Source: Jannaschia marina (GTDB lineage Bacteria > Pseudomonadota > Alphaproteobacteria > Rhodobacterales > Rhodobacteraceae). From it: a DNA stretch of 55,000 bases. Below the pieces are notes generated by a model. The model worked only from the letters and a program-made list of their open reading frames with translations. It ran no database searches and was not told the origin of the DNA. Below are positions 24,034-32,592 of the stretch, piece after piece (position 1 is the first letter of the stretch; each line of letters starts with the position of its first letter). The DNA lies in NCBI RefSeq assembly GCF_013404595.1, contig NZ_JABVAX010000009.1:1-55000 (forward strand). Direction: 5' to 3'. The position numbers and the translations under genes were made by a program.

Positions 24034-27000
24034 TCAGGACAGCTCGACCAACAGATCCTTCGCGTCTATCTGCGCGCCGGGGGTCACGTGAACGGCCGCG
24101 ACCGTCGCGTCCCGGTCCGCATGGAGGCCCGTCTCCATCTTCATCGCTTCGATCGTCAGCAGCAGGTCGCCCTTCTTGACGGTCGCCCCGACGGTCGCGG
24201 CGATGCTGGCCACGACGCCGGGCATCGGCGCGCCGACATGATCGGCGTTGCCCAGCTCGGCCTTCGGTCGCTTGGCTGTCGCGCCGGCGACGCGCCGGTC
24301 GGGCACGCGAATGTTGCGCGGCTGGCCGTTCAGCTCGAAGAAGACGCGGACCTCGCCGTCCTCGTTGGTTTCGCCGCGGGCGACCATGCGTATTTCGAGA
24401 GTCTTGCCGGGGTCGATCTCGGCGTGGGTCTCGTCGCCGGGCTCCATCCCGTAGAAGAACACCGGCGTCGTCAGGGCGCGCACGGGGCCGTAGGTCGCGT
24501 GGCGCTCCGCGTAGTCGGTGAAGACCTTCGGGTACATCAGGTAGCCGTTCAGATCCTCGTCGTCGATCTCCTCGCCGGTCTTGGCGGCGACCTCGGCACG
24601 GACCTTCTCCAGGTCGACGGGCTCCAGGTGCTTGCCCGGTCGGTCGGTCAGGGGCGTTTCGCCCTTCAGTGCCTTCTTCTGCAGCGCCTTGGGCCATCCG
24701 GCGGGGGGCTGGCCCAGGTTGCCCTTCATCATGTCGACGACCGAGTCGGGGAAGCTCACGTCCGTCTTCGGATCCTCGACCTGATCGACGGTCAGGCCTT
24801 GCGCAACCATCATCAGCGCCATGTCACCCACGACCTTGGAGGACGGGGTAACCTTTACGATGTCGCCGAACATCCGGTTCACGTCGGAATACATCTGCGC
24901 GACTTCGTGCCAGCGCTCCTCCAGACCCATGGAACGGGCCTGCGCCTTGAGATTGGTGAACTGACCGCCGGGCATCTCGTGCAGGTAGACCTCGGAGGAG
25001 GGGGCCTGCATGCCGCTCTCGAAGGCGAGGTACTGGGCTCGCACGGCCTCCCAATAGTCCGACATGTGGCGCACCGCCGTGGCATCGAGGCCCGGATCGC
25101 GCGCGTCGCCCTTGAGGGCCGCGAGGATCGTGCCGAAGGTCGCCTGGCTCGTGTTGCCCGAGAATGCATCCATCGCGACATCGGCCGCGTCCACGCCTGC
25201 TTCGGTCGCGGCAAGGATCGTCGCGCAGGCGATGCCTGCCGTGTCGTGCGTGTGGAAGTGGACAGGGATGCCGACCTCGTTTTTCAGTGCCTTGATGAGG
25301 ACGCGCGCGGCGGCAGGCTTCAGGAGGCCCGCCATGTCCTTGAGGCCGAGGACATGGGCCCCGGCGGCCTCCAGCTCCTTCGCCATGGCGACGTAGTACT
25401 TCAGGTCGTACTTCGCGCGATCCGGGTCGAGGATATCGCCAGTATAGCAGACCGTACCTTCGCAGATGCGCCCCGCCTCGATCACCGCGTCCATCGCGAC
25501 GCGCATGTTCTCGACCCAGTTGAGGCTGTCGAAGACGCGGAAGATGTCGACGCCGGTCGCTGCGGCCTGCTTCACGAAGCTCTGGACGACGTTGTCGGGA
25601 TAGTTCGTGTAGCCCACGCCGTTCGACGCGCGCAGGAGCATCTGCGTGCAGATATTGGGCATGGCCGCGCGCAACTCGCGCAGGCGCTGCCAGGGGCATT
25701 CCTGCAGGAAGCGATAGGCCACGTCGAAAGTGGCACCGCCCCAGCATTCGACGCTGAAGAGCTCGGGCAGGTTCGTCGCATAGACCGGGGCCGCGCGCAC
25801 CATGTCGATGGATCGCATCCGCGTCGCCAGAAGCGACTGGTGCCCATCGCGCATCGTTGTGTCGGTCAGCAGGAGCCGGTCGCGCGAAAGCATCCAGTCG
25901 GCAAGTCCCTTGGGTCCGTCGCGGTCGAGGATCTGCTTGGTGCCCTCGGGCGCATCCTCGCGCAGGGGCGCGGGGGCCTTCGGCGCGCGGATGTCGTCCG
26001 CGGGGCGCGGCCGGCCCTCGGTCTCGGGATGCCCGTTGACCGAGATGTCGGCGATATAGGTCAGGATCTTCGTCGCGCGGTCGCGGCGCGGCTTGAAGTC
26101 GAAGAGCTCCGTCGTTTCGTCGATGAACTTCGTCGTGTATTCGTTCGACAGGAAGGTCGGATGCTTGAGCAGGTTTTCCACGAAGGCGATGTTCGTGCTG
26201 ACGCCCCGGATGCGGAACTCCCGCAGGGCCCGGTCCATCCGCTTGATCGCCGCTTCGGGCGTCGGGGCCCAGGCGGTCACCTTGGTCAGCAGGCTGTCGT
26301 AGTAGCGGGTGATGACCGCGCCGGAATAGGCCGTGCCCTCATCGAGGCGCAGGCCCATGCCGGTGGCGGCGCGATAGGTGGTGATGCGTCCGTAGTCCGG
26401 GATGAAGTTATTGGTCGGGTCCTCGGTCGTCACGCGCGTCTGGAGCGCGTGCCCGTCGAGCTTGACGTCGTATTGCGACGCCACGCCGGTCGCTTCGGTC
26501 AGGGACTTGCCCTCCGCGATCAGGATCTGGGCGCGCACGATGTCGATGCCCGTCACCTCCTCGGTGACGGTATGCTCGACCTGCACGCGGGGGTTCACCT
26601 CGATGAAGTAGAACTCGCCCGAGTCCATATCCATCAGGAACTCGACCGTGCCCGCGCATTCGTAATCGACATGCTCGCAGATCTTCTTGCCGAGCGCGCA
26701 GAGCTGCTCACGCTGAGTGCCGGAGAGGTAGGGAGCCGGGGCGCGCTCCACGACCTTCTGGTTCCGGCGCTGGACGGAGCAGTCGCGCTCGTAGAGGTGA
26801 TAGGTGTTGCCGTGGGTGTCGCCGAGGATCTGCACCTCGACGTGGCGGGCGCGCTGGATCATCTTCTCGAGATAGCCCTCGCCATTACCGAAGGCCGCCT
26901 CGGCCTCGCGCCGGCCTTCGAGCACCTTCTCCTCCAGTTCGTCCTCGGAGAAGATGGGCCGCATTCCCCGGCCGCCGCCGCCCCAGCTGGCCTTGAGCAT

Positions 27001-27474
27001 GAGCGGGTAGCCCACCTCGGCGGCCTGCTTGCGGATCAGGTCCATGTCGTCGCCCAGTACATCCGTGGCGGGCACCACGGGCACGCCGGCCTCCATCGCC
27101 ACCTGGCGGGCACTGGCCTTGTCGCCGAGCTTGCGCATGGTCTCGGCTTTCGGCCCGATGAAGGTGATGCCGTTCGCGGTGCATGCGTCGACGAACTCGG
27201 GGTTCTCGGAGAGCAGGCCATAGCCGGGATGGATCGCATCGGCCCCGCTGGCCTTGGCCACGCGGATGATCTCCTCGATCGACAGATAGGCCGCGACGGG
27301 TCCGAGCCCCTCGCCGATGCGATAGGCCTCGTCCGCCTTGAAGCGGTGCAGACCCAGCTTGTCCTCCTCCGCGTAGACGGCGACCGTCTTCTTCCCCATC
27401 TCGTTGGCGGCGCGCATCACCCGGATGGCGATTTCCCCGCGGTTGGCGATAAGGATTTTCTTGAAGTCGGCCAT
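24034..27474 (-). CDS. pyc: Pyruvate carboxylase
   Basis: This 1146-residue biotin enzyme carboxylates pyruvate to oxaloacetate and refills the TCA cycle. Domain order: biotin carboxylase (about 1-450, beginning 'FKKILIANRGEIAIRVMRAA', with a glycine-rich ATP loop 'WGGGGRGMR' near 160), carboxyltransferase (about 530-800, 'LLTDTTMRDGHQSLLATRM'), the central allosteric/PYC-OADA region, and a C-terminal biotinyl domain with the biotin lysine in 'IEAMKMETGLHA' near residue 1112. The length equals the family norm. The start at 27474 has GGGGG upstream. It stands alone, with its own 3' hairpin. The antisense strand is open over nearly the whole length, which is a GC-codon artefact. Confidence 0.98.
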   Translation of the reverse strand: MADFKKILIANRGEIAIRVMRAANEMGKKTVAVYAEEDKLGLHRFKADEAYRIGEGLGPVAAYLSIEEIIRVAKASGADAIHPGYGLLSENPEFVDACTANGITFIGPKAETMRKLGDKASARQVAMEAGVPVVPATDVLGDDMDLIRKQAAEVGYPLMLKASWGGGGRGMRPIFSEDELEEKVLEGRREAEAAFGNGEGYLEKMIQRARHVEVQILGDTHGNTYHLYERDCSVQRRNQKVVERAPAPYLSGTQREQLCALGKKICEHVDYECAGTVEFLMDMDSGEFYFIEVNPRVQVEHTVTEEVTGIDIVRAQILIAEGKSLTEATGVASQYDVKLDGHALQTRVTTEDPTNNFIPDYGRITTYRAATGMGLRLDEGTAYSGAVITRYYDSLLTKVTAWAPTPEAAIKRMDRALREFRIRGVSTNIAFVENLLKHPTFLSNEYTTKFIDETTELFDFKPRRDRATKILTYIADISVNGHPETEGRPRPADDIRAPKAPAPLREDAPEGTKQILDRDGPKGLADWMLSRDRLLLTDTTMRDGHQSLLATRMRSIDMVRAAPVYATNLPELFSVECWGGATFDVAYRFLQECPWQRLRELRAAMPNICTQMLLRASNGVGYTNYPDNVVQSFVKQAAATGVDIFRVFDSLNWVENMRVAMDAVIEAGRICEGTVCYTGDILDPDRAKYDLKYYVAMAKELEAAGAHVLGLKDMAGLLKPAAARVLIKALKNEVGIPVHFHTHDTAGIACATILAATEAGVDAADVAMDAFSGNTSQATFGTILAALKGDARDPGLDATAVRHMSDYWEAVRAQYLAFESGMQAPSSEVYLHEMPGGQFTNLKAQARSMGLEERWHEVAQMYSDVNRMFGDIVKVTPSSKVVGDMALMMVAQGLTVDQVEDPKTDVSFPDSVVDMMKGNLGQPPAGWPKALQKKALKGETPLTDRPGKHLEPVDLEKVRAEVAAKTGEEIDDEDLNGYLMYPKVFTDYAERHATYGPVRALTTPVFFYGMEPGDETHAEIDPGKTLEIRMVARGETNEDGEVRVFFELNGQPRNIRVPDRRVAGATAKRPKAELGNADHVGAPMPGVVASIAATVGATVKKGDLLLTIEAMKMETGLHADRDATVAAVHVTPGAQIDAKDLLVELS

Positions 27475-27580
27475 GTGTATCCCCCGGCAGGCTTGTCGAT
27501 GACGGTTTCGTAACGACTTCGCCGCGGCGCGGCAACTGCGGGGCACTGGGTAGCCGGGGAAGCCCTGTCCCCGCCGGCCC

Positions 27581-27605
27581 GGAACCGATGCCGCTCGAAT
27601 CCGTT
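27581..27605 (+). promoter_or_regulatory. EcfG-type promoter of EF-hand gene
   Basis: GGAAC at 27581-27585 and CGTT at 27602-27605 are exactly 16 bases apart, 36 bases ahead of the EF-hand start codon. Spacing and position fit a general-stress promoter driving that gene. Confidence 0.7.
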
Positions 27606-27640
27606 CAAATACACAATCTGCAAACACTGGAGAGAGATTC

Positions 27641-27937
27641 ATGAAGACGATCGTCACGACCCTTGCCGCAACGCTGCTCGCCGTCACGCCGGCCTTCGCC
27701 GAGATGGAGGACTACGATTCCGACGGCGACGCGATGCTCAACGACGCGGAGTTCGGTGAAGCCGAGGGCGGCAAGCGCTTCATCGACTACGACACCGACG
27801 GCAGCGGTGACGTGTCCGAGGAAGAATTCGCCGCGGGCGAGTTCAACCGCTACGACCGCGACGGCGACGGTGGCGTGAACGACGAGGAATACGCCCGCTT
27901 CGAAGAAGACGGCGACGACGGCGAAGAGGAAGACTGA
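27641..27937 (+). CDS. Small secreted EF-hand calcium-binding protein
   Basis: This 98-residue protein has a signal peptide (residues 1-20, 'TPAFA-E'), then three EF-hand-type loops: 'DYDSDGDAMLNDAEF', 'DYDTDGSGDVSEEEF' and 'RYDRDGDGGVNDEEY'. Each has Asp/Asn ligands at positions 1, 3 and 5 and a Glu at 12. The C-terminal tail is all acidic. It should bind calcium in the periplasm; what it senses or buffers is unknown. GGAGAGAG precedes the start, an EcfG-type promoter lies upstream and a strong terminator follows, so this is a single-gene unit that may be stress induced. Confidence 0.88.
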   Translation: MKTIVTTLAATLLAVTPAFAEMEDYDSDGDAMLNDAEFGEAEGGKRFIDYDTDGSGDVSEEEFAAGEFNRYDRDGDGGVNDEEYARFEEDGDDGEEED

Positions 27938-27963
27938 TCCGGCACACCTTGTTCCGGGCTAAC

Positions 27964-27998
27964 GGGGCGGGGTCGCGGGGGCGACTCCGCCCCTTTTT
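27964..27998 (+). terminator. Terminator of EF-hand gene
   Basis: GGGGCGG pairs with CCGCCCC around an inner GTCGC/GCGAC stem and is followed by five T residues. It lies 26 bases after the stop and abuts the 3' end of the convergent LysR gene. Confidence 0.88.
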
Positions 27999-28861
27999 CA
28001 ATCGGCTCCGGCCTGGTCGAGCACACGCGCGGTCATATGCGTCGCGACCGCGTCCATCAGGGCCGACAGCCTGCGGCTCCGACCTTCCGGGGCATGGGCC
28101 AGATGTACGGGAAGGGCGGTGGCCGTGCCTCCGAGCCGGCGAAGGCGACCCTCGGCCAGATCGTCCCGAAGGTACCATTCGGGCGCGATCGCCACGCCCA
28201 GTCCCGCGCGCAGGGCCTCGGACACGACGGCGATCGAGTTCGTGTTGAGGACCGGCTCGACCTCGAAGGATCCCTCGGCGAGTTCGATCCGCCGCCCCTC
28301 GTAGGGGCCGAGCGTGATCCACGGGCAATGCTTCAGTTCCCGCCCCATGAAATCCGGGTGACCGAGCACCGATCTCCTGACTGTCCCGAGCCGGCGCTGC
28401 ACCAATCGGTCGTCTGGCACCGCGCCCACACGGATCCAGAGATCCGCCCCCACTTCAGCCAGCCGGATTTCCGCATCCGTCAGCTGCCAGTTCACCGACA
28501 CGCCCGGATGCGCGGTGCGAAAGTCTGTCAAAACGGAGATCAGTTCGGTCTGACCGAGCGCCACGGGTGCGACGACATGCAAGGGGCCGCGCAGGTCGTC
28601 GGTGGCGCGCAGGGCGTCCGAGAGGTCGTCCCACCCGGCCACGAGCGACCGCGCCTTCGGCAGAAGCATCCGGCCCGCTTCGGTTGGGGTCACGGCATGG
28701 GTCGTGCGGTGAAAGAGGCGGGTGCCGAGTTCCGCCTCGAGCGCGGCGACGGCCCGCGTCACCGACGGCTGCGACGTGCCGAGATCGGCCGCCGCGGCGG
28801 TCAGGCTGCCACGTTCCGCGACGCGGAGGAACGTTGTCAGGGCGAGGAGGCGGTCGGGCAT
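27998..28861 (-). CDS. LysR-type transcriptional regulator
   Basis: This 287-residue regulator has an N-terminal winged helix-turn-helix (about residues 3-62: 'ALTTFLRVAERGSLTAAAAD', 'SQPSVTRAVAALEAELG', 'LFHRT') and a C-terminal substrate-binding-like effector domain from about residue 90. It is divergent from the aldo/keto reductase gene, with 109 bases between the starts. That is the usual layout for a LysR regulator controlling its neighbour, so it probably regulates that gene from the shared region. The inducer is unknown. Confidence 0.92.
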   Translation of the reverse strand: MPDRLLALTTFLRVAERGSLTAAAADLGTSQPSVTRAVAALEAELGTRLFHRTTHAVTPTEAGRMLLPKARSLVAGWDDLSDALRATDDLRGPLHVVAPVALGQTELISVLTDFRTAHPGVSVNWQLTDAEIRLAEVGADLWIRVGAVPDDRLVQRRLGTVRRSVLGHPDFMGRELKHCPWITLGPYEGRRIELAEGSFEVEPVLNTNSIAVVSEALRAGLGVAIAPEWYLRDDLAEGRLRRLGGTATALPVHLAHAPEGRSRRLSALMDAVATHMTARVLDQAGAD

Positions 28862-28970
28862 GTCTATTCGGAAATCGCATAACAGTAGAACACATCATGC
28901 CAATACCATTGAAGCGATCGAGCTGCCACCTTCTCCCACAGCGAAACGAACCTCAGATCGGAGACACGAC

Positions 28971-29735
28971 ATGCAGACCTTCACATTTTCCGACGGCCGC
29001 TCGATCAACCGTCTCGGCATGGGCGTCATGCGCCTGACCGGGCAACCCGGCAACTTCGGTCCCTACCCGGATTGGGAGGCGGGCCTCGCGCTCCTGAGAC
29101 AGGCGGCCGACAATGGCGTACAGCTTTTCGACAGCGCCCGCGCCTATGGCCCTGAGCACGCGGACCGCATCCTTGGCGAGGCGCTTGGCGACCGGGATGA
29201 CGTGTTCCTCGCGACCAAGGGCGGCATCGACAAGTTCGGCCCCTCCGAGATGAAGCGCGACGCTTCGCCCGAGCGTCTGACGGCACAGATCGAGGACGCG
29301 CGCCGCAATCTGCGCCGCGACACCATCGACCTCTTCCAGTTGCACTGGGTCGACCCCGCCGTGCCGTTGGAGCGCAGCGTGGAAGCCCTCGAGGCCGCGC
29401 GGCAAAAGGGGCACATCGTGCATATCGGCCTCTCGAACGTGACCGCGGAGGAGTTGGACCGGGCCCGGGATGTGGCCCCGATCGCCGCGGTGCAAAACCG
29501 GCTCAACATGGGTGACCGCGACAACCTTGCCATGGTCGAAAAGACCCGCGCCCTCGGCATCGCCTTCCTACCCTACGGCCCTCTCGGTGCGAACCCGATG
29601 AAACAGGGGGCAACGCTCGACACCCGCAAGGCGCTCCGCTGGCTTCTCGACCTCGCGCCGAACGTCATCGCGATTCCCGGCACGACGAACCCCGCGCATC
29701 TGCGCGCCAACCTGCGGGTCGGAGCCACCGCCTGA
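28971..29735 (+). CDS. Aldo/keto reductase
   Basis: This 254-residue (beta/alpha)8 oxidoreductase uses NADPH to reduce carbonyl compounds. The catalytic tetrad can be placed: Asp in 'FDSARAYG', Tyr in the same motif (about residue 53), Lys in 'ATKGG' near 81 and His in 'QLHWVD' near 122. The cofactor site 'AIPGTTNPAHLRAN' is near the C-terminus. It is slightly shorter than the common 270-320 residues. The start at 28971 is placed after the divergent LysR promoter region; the frame open to 28722 overlaps lysR. The substrate is unknown. Confidence 0.92.
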   Translation: MQTFTFSDGRSINRLGMGVMRLTGQPGNFGPYPDWEAGLALLRQAADNGVQLFDSARAYGPEHADRILGEALGDRDDVFLATKGGIDKFGPSEMKRDASPERLTAQIEDARRNLRRDTIDLFQLHWVDPAVPLERSVEALEAARQKGHIVHIGLSNVTAEELDRARDVAPIAAVQNRLNMGDRDNLAMVEKTRALGIAFLPYGPLGANPMKQGATLDTRKALRWLLDLAPNVIAIPGTTNPAHLRANLRVGATA

Positions 29736-29737
29736 AC

Positions 29738-29768
29738 GGAACCGCGCCGCCCGGCGGCGCGTTCCTTT
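29738..29768 (+). terminator. Hairpin after aldo/keto reductase, overlapping an EcfG-like motif
   Basis: GGAAC-c-GCGCCGC pairs with GCGGCGC-GTTCC, followed by TTTCC, 3 bases after the stop. The same bases contain GGAAC-N17-CGTT, which could be a promoter for the 46-residue gene downstream. The sequence cannot decide between the two roles. Confidence 0.5.
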
Positions 29769-29789
29769 CCATCCCCAAGGAGATGCCCG

Positions 29790-29930
29790 ATGTTCCTGCC
29801 CAAGACCTTTATCGCTGCGCTCGTCACCGGACTGCTCTCGAGCGCGCCGCTTCTCGCCGACGGCCACAAGCCCGGGTGCAATGGCCTCGATCCCGCTACC
29901 CAATCCACCAACAGCGCCTGCGAGGACTGA
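29790..29930 (+). CDS. 46-residue secreted peptide of unknown function
   Basis: The predicted peptide has a signal sequence (residues 1-23, 'SSAPLLA-D') and a mature part of only about 23 residues with two cysteines (DGHKPGCNGLDPATQSTNSA, then CED). AAGGAGA sits six bases before the ATG. It lies between the aldo/keto reductase and the helicase gene, in the direction of both. The ribosome binding site and clean signal peptide support a real gene, but I recognise no family. Confidence 0.55.
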   Translation: MFLPKTFIAALVTGLLSSAPLLADGHKPGCNGLDPATQSTNSACED

Positions 29931-30012
29931 CCGGGCGAACACCGGAGCGGGACGCTGAACGAAGGGGGAACGCCCGCTTTCCAATTCGCCCTCCGCGCAG
30001 TAGTCTCGGCCC

Positions 30013-32445
30013 ATGATGGATTTCGACGATTCCGACGCCATGGAAGCGGCGAGCCTGTCGGCCCGCGCCATGGCCGCACGGCCCGCGCCCTACCTCGAGG
30101 GGCTGAACGACGCGCAGCTTCGGGCCGTCCACACGCTCGATGGTCCGGTGCTGATGCTCGCCGGGGCGGGCACCGGCAAGACGCGGGCGCTGACGGCCCG
30201 AATTGCGCATCTGATGTCGCAGGGAAAGGCGCGTCCGAACGAAATCCTGGCCGTCACCTTCACCAACAAGGCGGCGCGGGAAATGCGCGAACGCGTCGGT
30301 GCCATGATGGGCGAGGTGGCCGAAGGAATGCCTTGGCTCGGCACCTTCCACTCGATCTGCGTGAAGCTCCTGCGCCGGCACGCCGAACTTGTCGGCCGCA
30401 CGGTGACCGACCCGCTCCTCGAGGGCGGTTCCCGCGATCTGCACCTGAAGTCAAACTTCACGATCCTCGATACGGACGATCAGATCCGCCTCCTGAAGCA
30501 GCTGATCCTCGCCGCCGGGATCGACGACAAGAAATGGCCGCCACGGATGCTGGCCGGCATTCTCGACCATTGGAAAAACCGTGCTTGGACGCCCGAAACC
30601 GTGCCCGCATCAGAGGCGCAGGCCTTCGACGGCAAGGGCGTCGGGCTCTACCGCGCGTACCAGGATCGGCTCCTGACGCTGAACGCGGTCGATTTCGGCG
30701 ACCTCCTTCTGCATGTCATCGGCATTTTCCAGGCGAATGACGACGTGCTCGACAAGTATCGTCGCTGGTTCCGCTATATCCTCGTCGACGAGTACCAGGA
30801 CACCAACGTCGCCCAGTACCTCTGGCTCCGGCTACTGGCGGGCGGGCATCGCAACATCTGCTGCGTGGGCGACGACGACCAGTCGATCTACGGCTGGCGC
30901 GGGGCCGAGGTCGGCAACATCCTGCGTTTCGAGAAGGATTTCGACGGGGCCGAGATCATCCGGCTTGAGCAGAACTACCGCTCCACCCCGCATATCCTCG
31001 CCGCCGCCTCGGCCGTCATCGCCGGGAACAAGGGCCGCCTCGGCAAGACGCTCTGGACCGAGGCAGAGGAGGGCGAGAAGGTCCGCCTGATCGGCCATTG
31101 GGACGGCGACGAGGAGGCGCGCTGGATCGGGGAAGAGGCGGAGTCGATGCAGCGCGGAACCCGTGGACTCGCCCCCGCAAGCCTCGACGACATGGCCATT
31201 CTCGTGCGCGCCGCCCATCAGATGCGTGCCTTCGAGGACCGGTTCCTGACAATCGGCCTGCCCTACCGCGTGATCGGTGGACCGCGCTTCTACGAGCGGA
31301 TGGAGATCCGCGACGCCATGGCCTACTTCCGCGTGACCGTCAGCCCCGACGACGACCTTGCGTTCGAGCGGATCGTGAACACGCCGAAGCGCGGCCTGGG
31401 CGAGAAGGCGCAACAGACCATTCAACGCATGGCCCGCTCGAACGGCGTATCGCTTCTGGAAGGTGCGAAACTCTGCGTGCGCACGAAGACCATCGGTGGC
31501 AAGGGCGGTGCGGCGCTGAAGGAGCTTTGCGACGGCTTCGACCGTTGGCGGGGCGAGCTGCTGGACGGACGCGATCATATCCACCTCGCGGAGGAGATCC
31601 TCGACGAGTCGGGTTACACGACCTTCTGGCAGAACGAGAAGACGCCCGAGGCCCCGGGCCGGCTCGAAAACCTCAAGGAACTGGTGAAGGCGCTCGAAGG
31701 CTTCGAGAACCTGCAGGGCTTCCTCGAACATATCTCGCTCATCATGGACAACGATCAGGCCGGAGAGGCGGAGCCGCAGATCACGCTGATGACGCTTCAC
31801 GGGGCGAAGGGCCTCGAGTTCCCGGTCGTCTTCCTGCCGGGGTGGGAGGACGGCCTCTTCCCGTCGCAGCGCAGCATGGACGAGAGCGGGGTGAAGGGGC
31901 TCGAGGAAGAGCGGCGGCTGGCCTACGTCGGGATCACCCGGGCCGAGCAGGTCTGCACCATCTCTTTCGCCGCCAATCGCCGGGTCTATGGCCAGTGGCA
32001 GTCGGCGTTGCCGTCGCGCTTCATCGACGAGTTGCCCGCCGATCATGTCGAGGTGCTGACGCCCCCGGGGCTCTATGGCGGAGGCTTCGGCGCGACCGGG
32101 ATGGCTGCCGCACAGCACAGCGCCATGGGCGGCGGGGTCACGTCGGACATGCCGGAACGGGCCGCCCGCGCAGACGTCTACAACTCGCCGGGCTGGAAAC
32201 GCCTGCAGTCCAAGTCCAGTCGTCCGATGATGCAGCCGGTGGAAGCCAAGAACCTGACCATCGACGCCACCGCCGTCTCGGCCTTTGCGGAGGGAGAGCG
32301 CGTCTTCCATCAGAAGTTCGGCTACGGCGCAGTAAAGGCGATCGAGGGCGACAAGCTCGAAGTGGCCTTCGAGAAGGCCGGCACGAAGAAGATCGTCGCA
32401 CGCTTCCTCGTTCCGGCGGCCGAGGCGGGCGAGGTGCCGTTCTGA
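30013..32445 (+). CDS. uvrD: UvrD/PcrA-type ATP-dependent DNA helicase
   Basis: This 810-residue superfamily-1A 3'-5' helicase acts in nucleotide excision and mismatch repair. Walker A 'LAGAGTGKTRALTARIAHLM' is near residue 53, followed by 'VTFTNKAAREMRERV', Walker B 'LVDEYQDTN' near 257, 'VGDDDQSIYGWRGA' near 287, 'LEQNYRS' near 318, 'TLMTLHGAKGLEFPVVFLPG' near 595 and 'RRLAYVGITRAE' near 635. The C-terminal 50 residues form the Tudor-like 'FHQKFGYGAVKAIEGDKLEV' domain that contacts RNA polymerase in PcrA/UvrD. The length is slightly above the usual 720-780. UvrD is the best name; it could be annotated PcrA. Confidence 0.95.
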   Translation: MMDFDDSDAMEAASLSARAMAARPAPYLEGLNDAQLRAVHTLDGPVLMLAGAGTGKTRALTARIAHLMSQGKARPNEILAVTFTNKAAREMRERVGAMMGEVAEGMPWLGTFHSICVKLLRRHAELVGRTVTDPLLEGGSRDLHLKSNFTILDTDDQIRLLKQLILAAGIDDKKWPPRMLAGILDHWKNRAWTPETVPASEAQAFDGKGVGLYRAYQDRLLTLNAVDFGDLLLHVIGIFQANDDVLDKYRRWFRYILVDEYQDTNVAQYLWLRLLAGGHRNICCVGDDDQSIYGWRGAEVGNILRFEKDFDGAEIIRLEQNYRSTPHILAAASAVIAGNKGRLGKTLWTEAEEGEKVRLIGHWDGDEEARWIGEEAESMQRGTRGLAPASLDDMAILVRAAHQMRAFEDRFLTIGLPYRVIGGPRFYERMEIRDAMAYFRVTVSPDDDLAFERIVNTPKRGLGEKAQQTIQRMARSNGVSLLEGAKLCVRTKTIGGKGGAALKELCDGFDRWRGELLDGRDHIHLAEEILDESGYTTFWQNEKTPEAPGRLENLKELVKALEGFENLQGFLEHISLIMDNDQAGEAEPQITLMTLHGAKGLEFPVVFLPGWEDGLFPSQRSMDESGVKGLEEERRLAYVGITRAEQVCTISFAANRRVYGQWQSALPSRFIDELPADHVEVLTPPGLYGGGFGATGMAAAQHSAMGGGVTSDMPERAARADVYNSPGWKRLQSKSSRPMMQPVEAKNLTIDATAVSAFAEGERVFHQKFGYGAVKAIEGDKLEVAFEKAGTKKIVARFLVPAAEAGEVPF

Positions 32446-32533
32446 GGCAGGTGCTCGATCGGCGTGCCATCGCGGTAGGATTTGTGCGGTGAGAGCGCGA
32501 TCGTAGAGGCGTTGCGTCCCTCTGTGCCGTGAA

Positions 32534-32562
32534 CCGTCATGGTCGTGCCCGGCCCGACCATC
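32534..32562. repeat. REP-like palindrome
   Basis: ATGGTCG and CGACCAT (32539-32545 and 32555-32561) enclose TGCCCGGCC, and the flank CCGTC is shared with the degenerate copy near 3206. It lies between the convergent helicase and Hint genes, the typical place for REP elements. Confidence 0.6.
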
Positions 32563-32592
32563 TTTCGCGGGCGGCGGTTACCTCGGGCCGGC

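Noticed and set aside
24007..27513. A 1168-codon open frame on the strand opposite pyruvate carboxylase
   Set aside because: It is a shadow frame created by third-position GC in pyc; the translation is His/Arg/Asp/Gly-rich without any domain, and pyc is intact.
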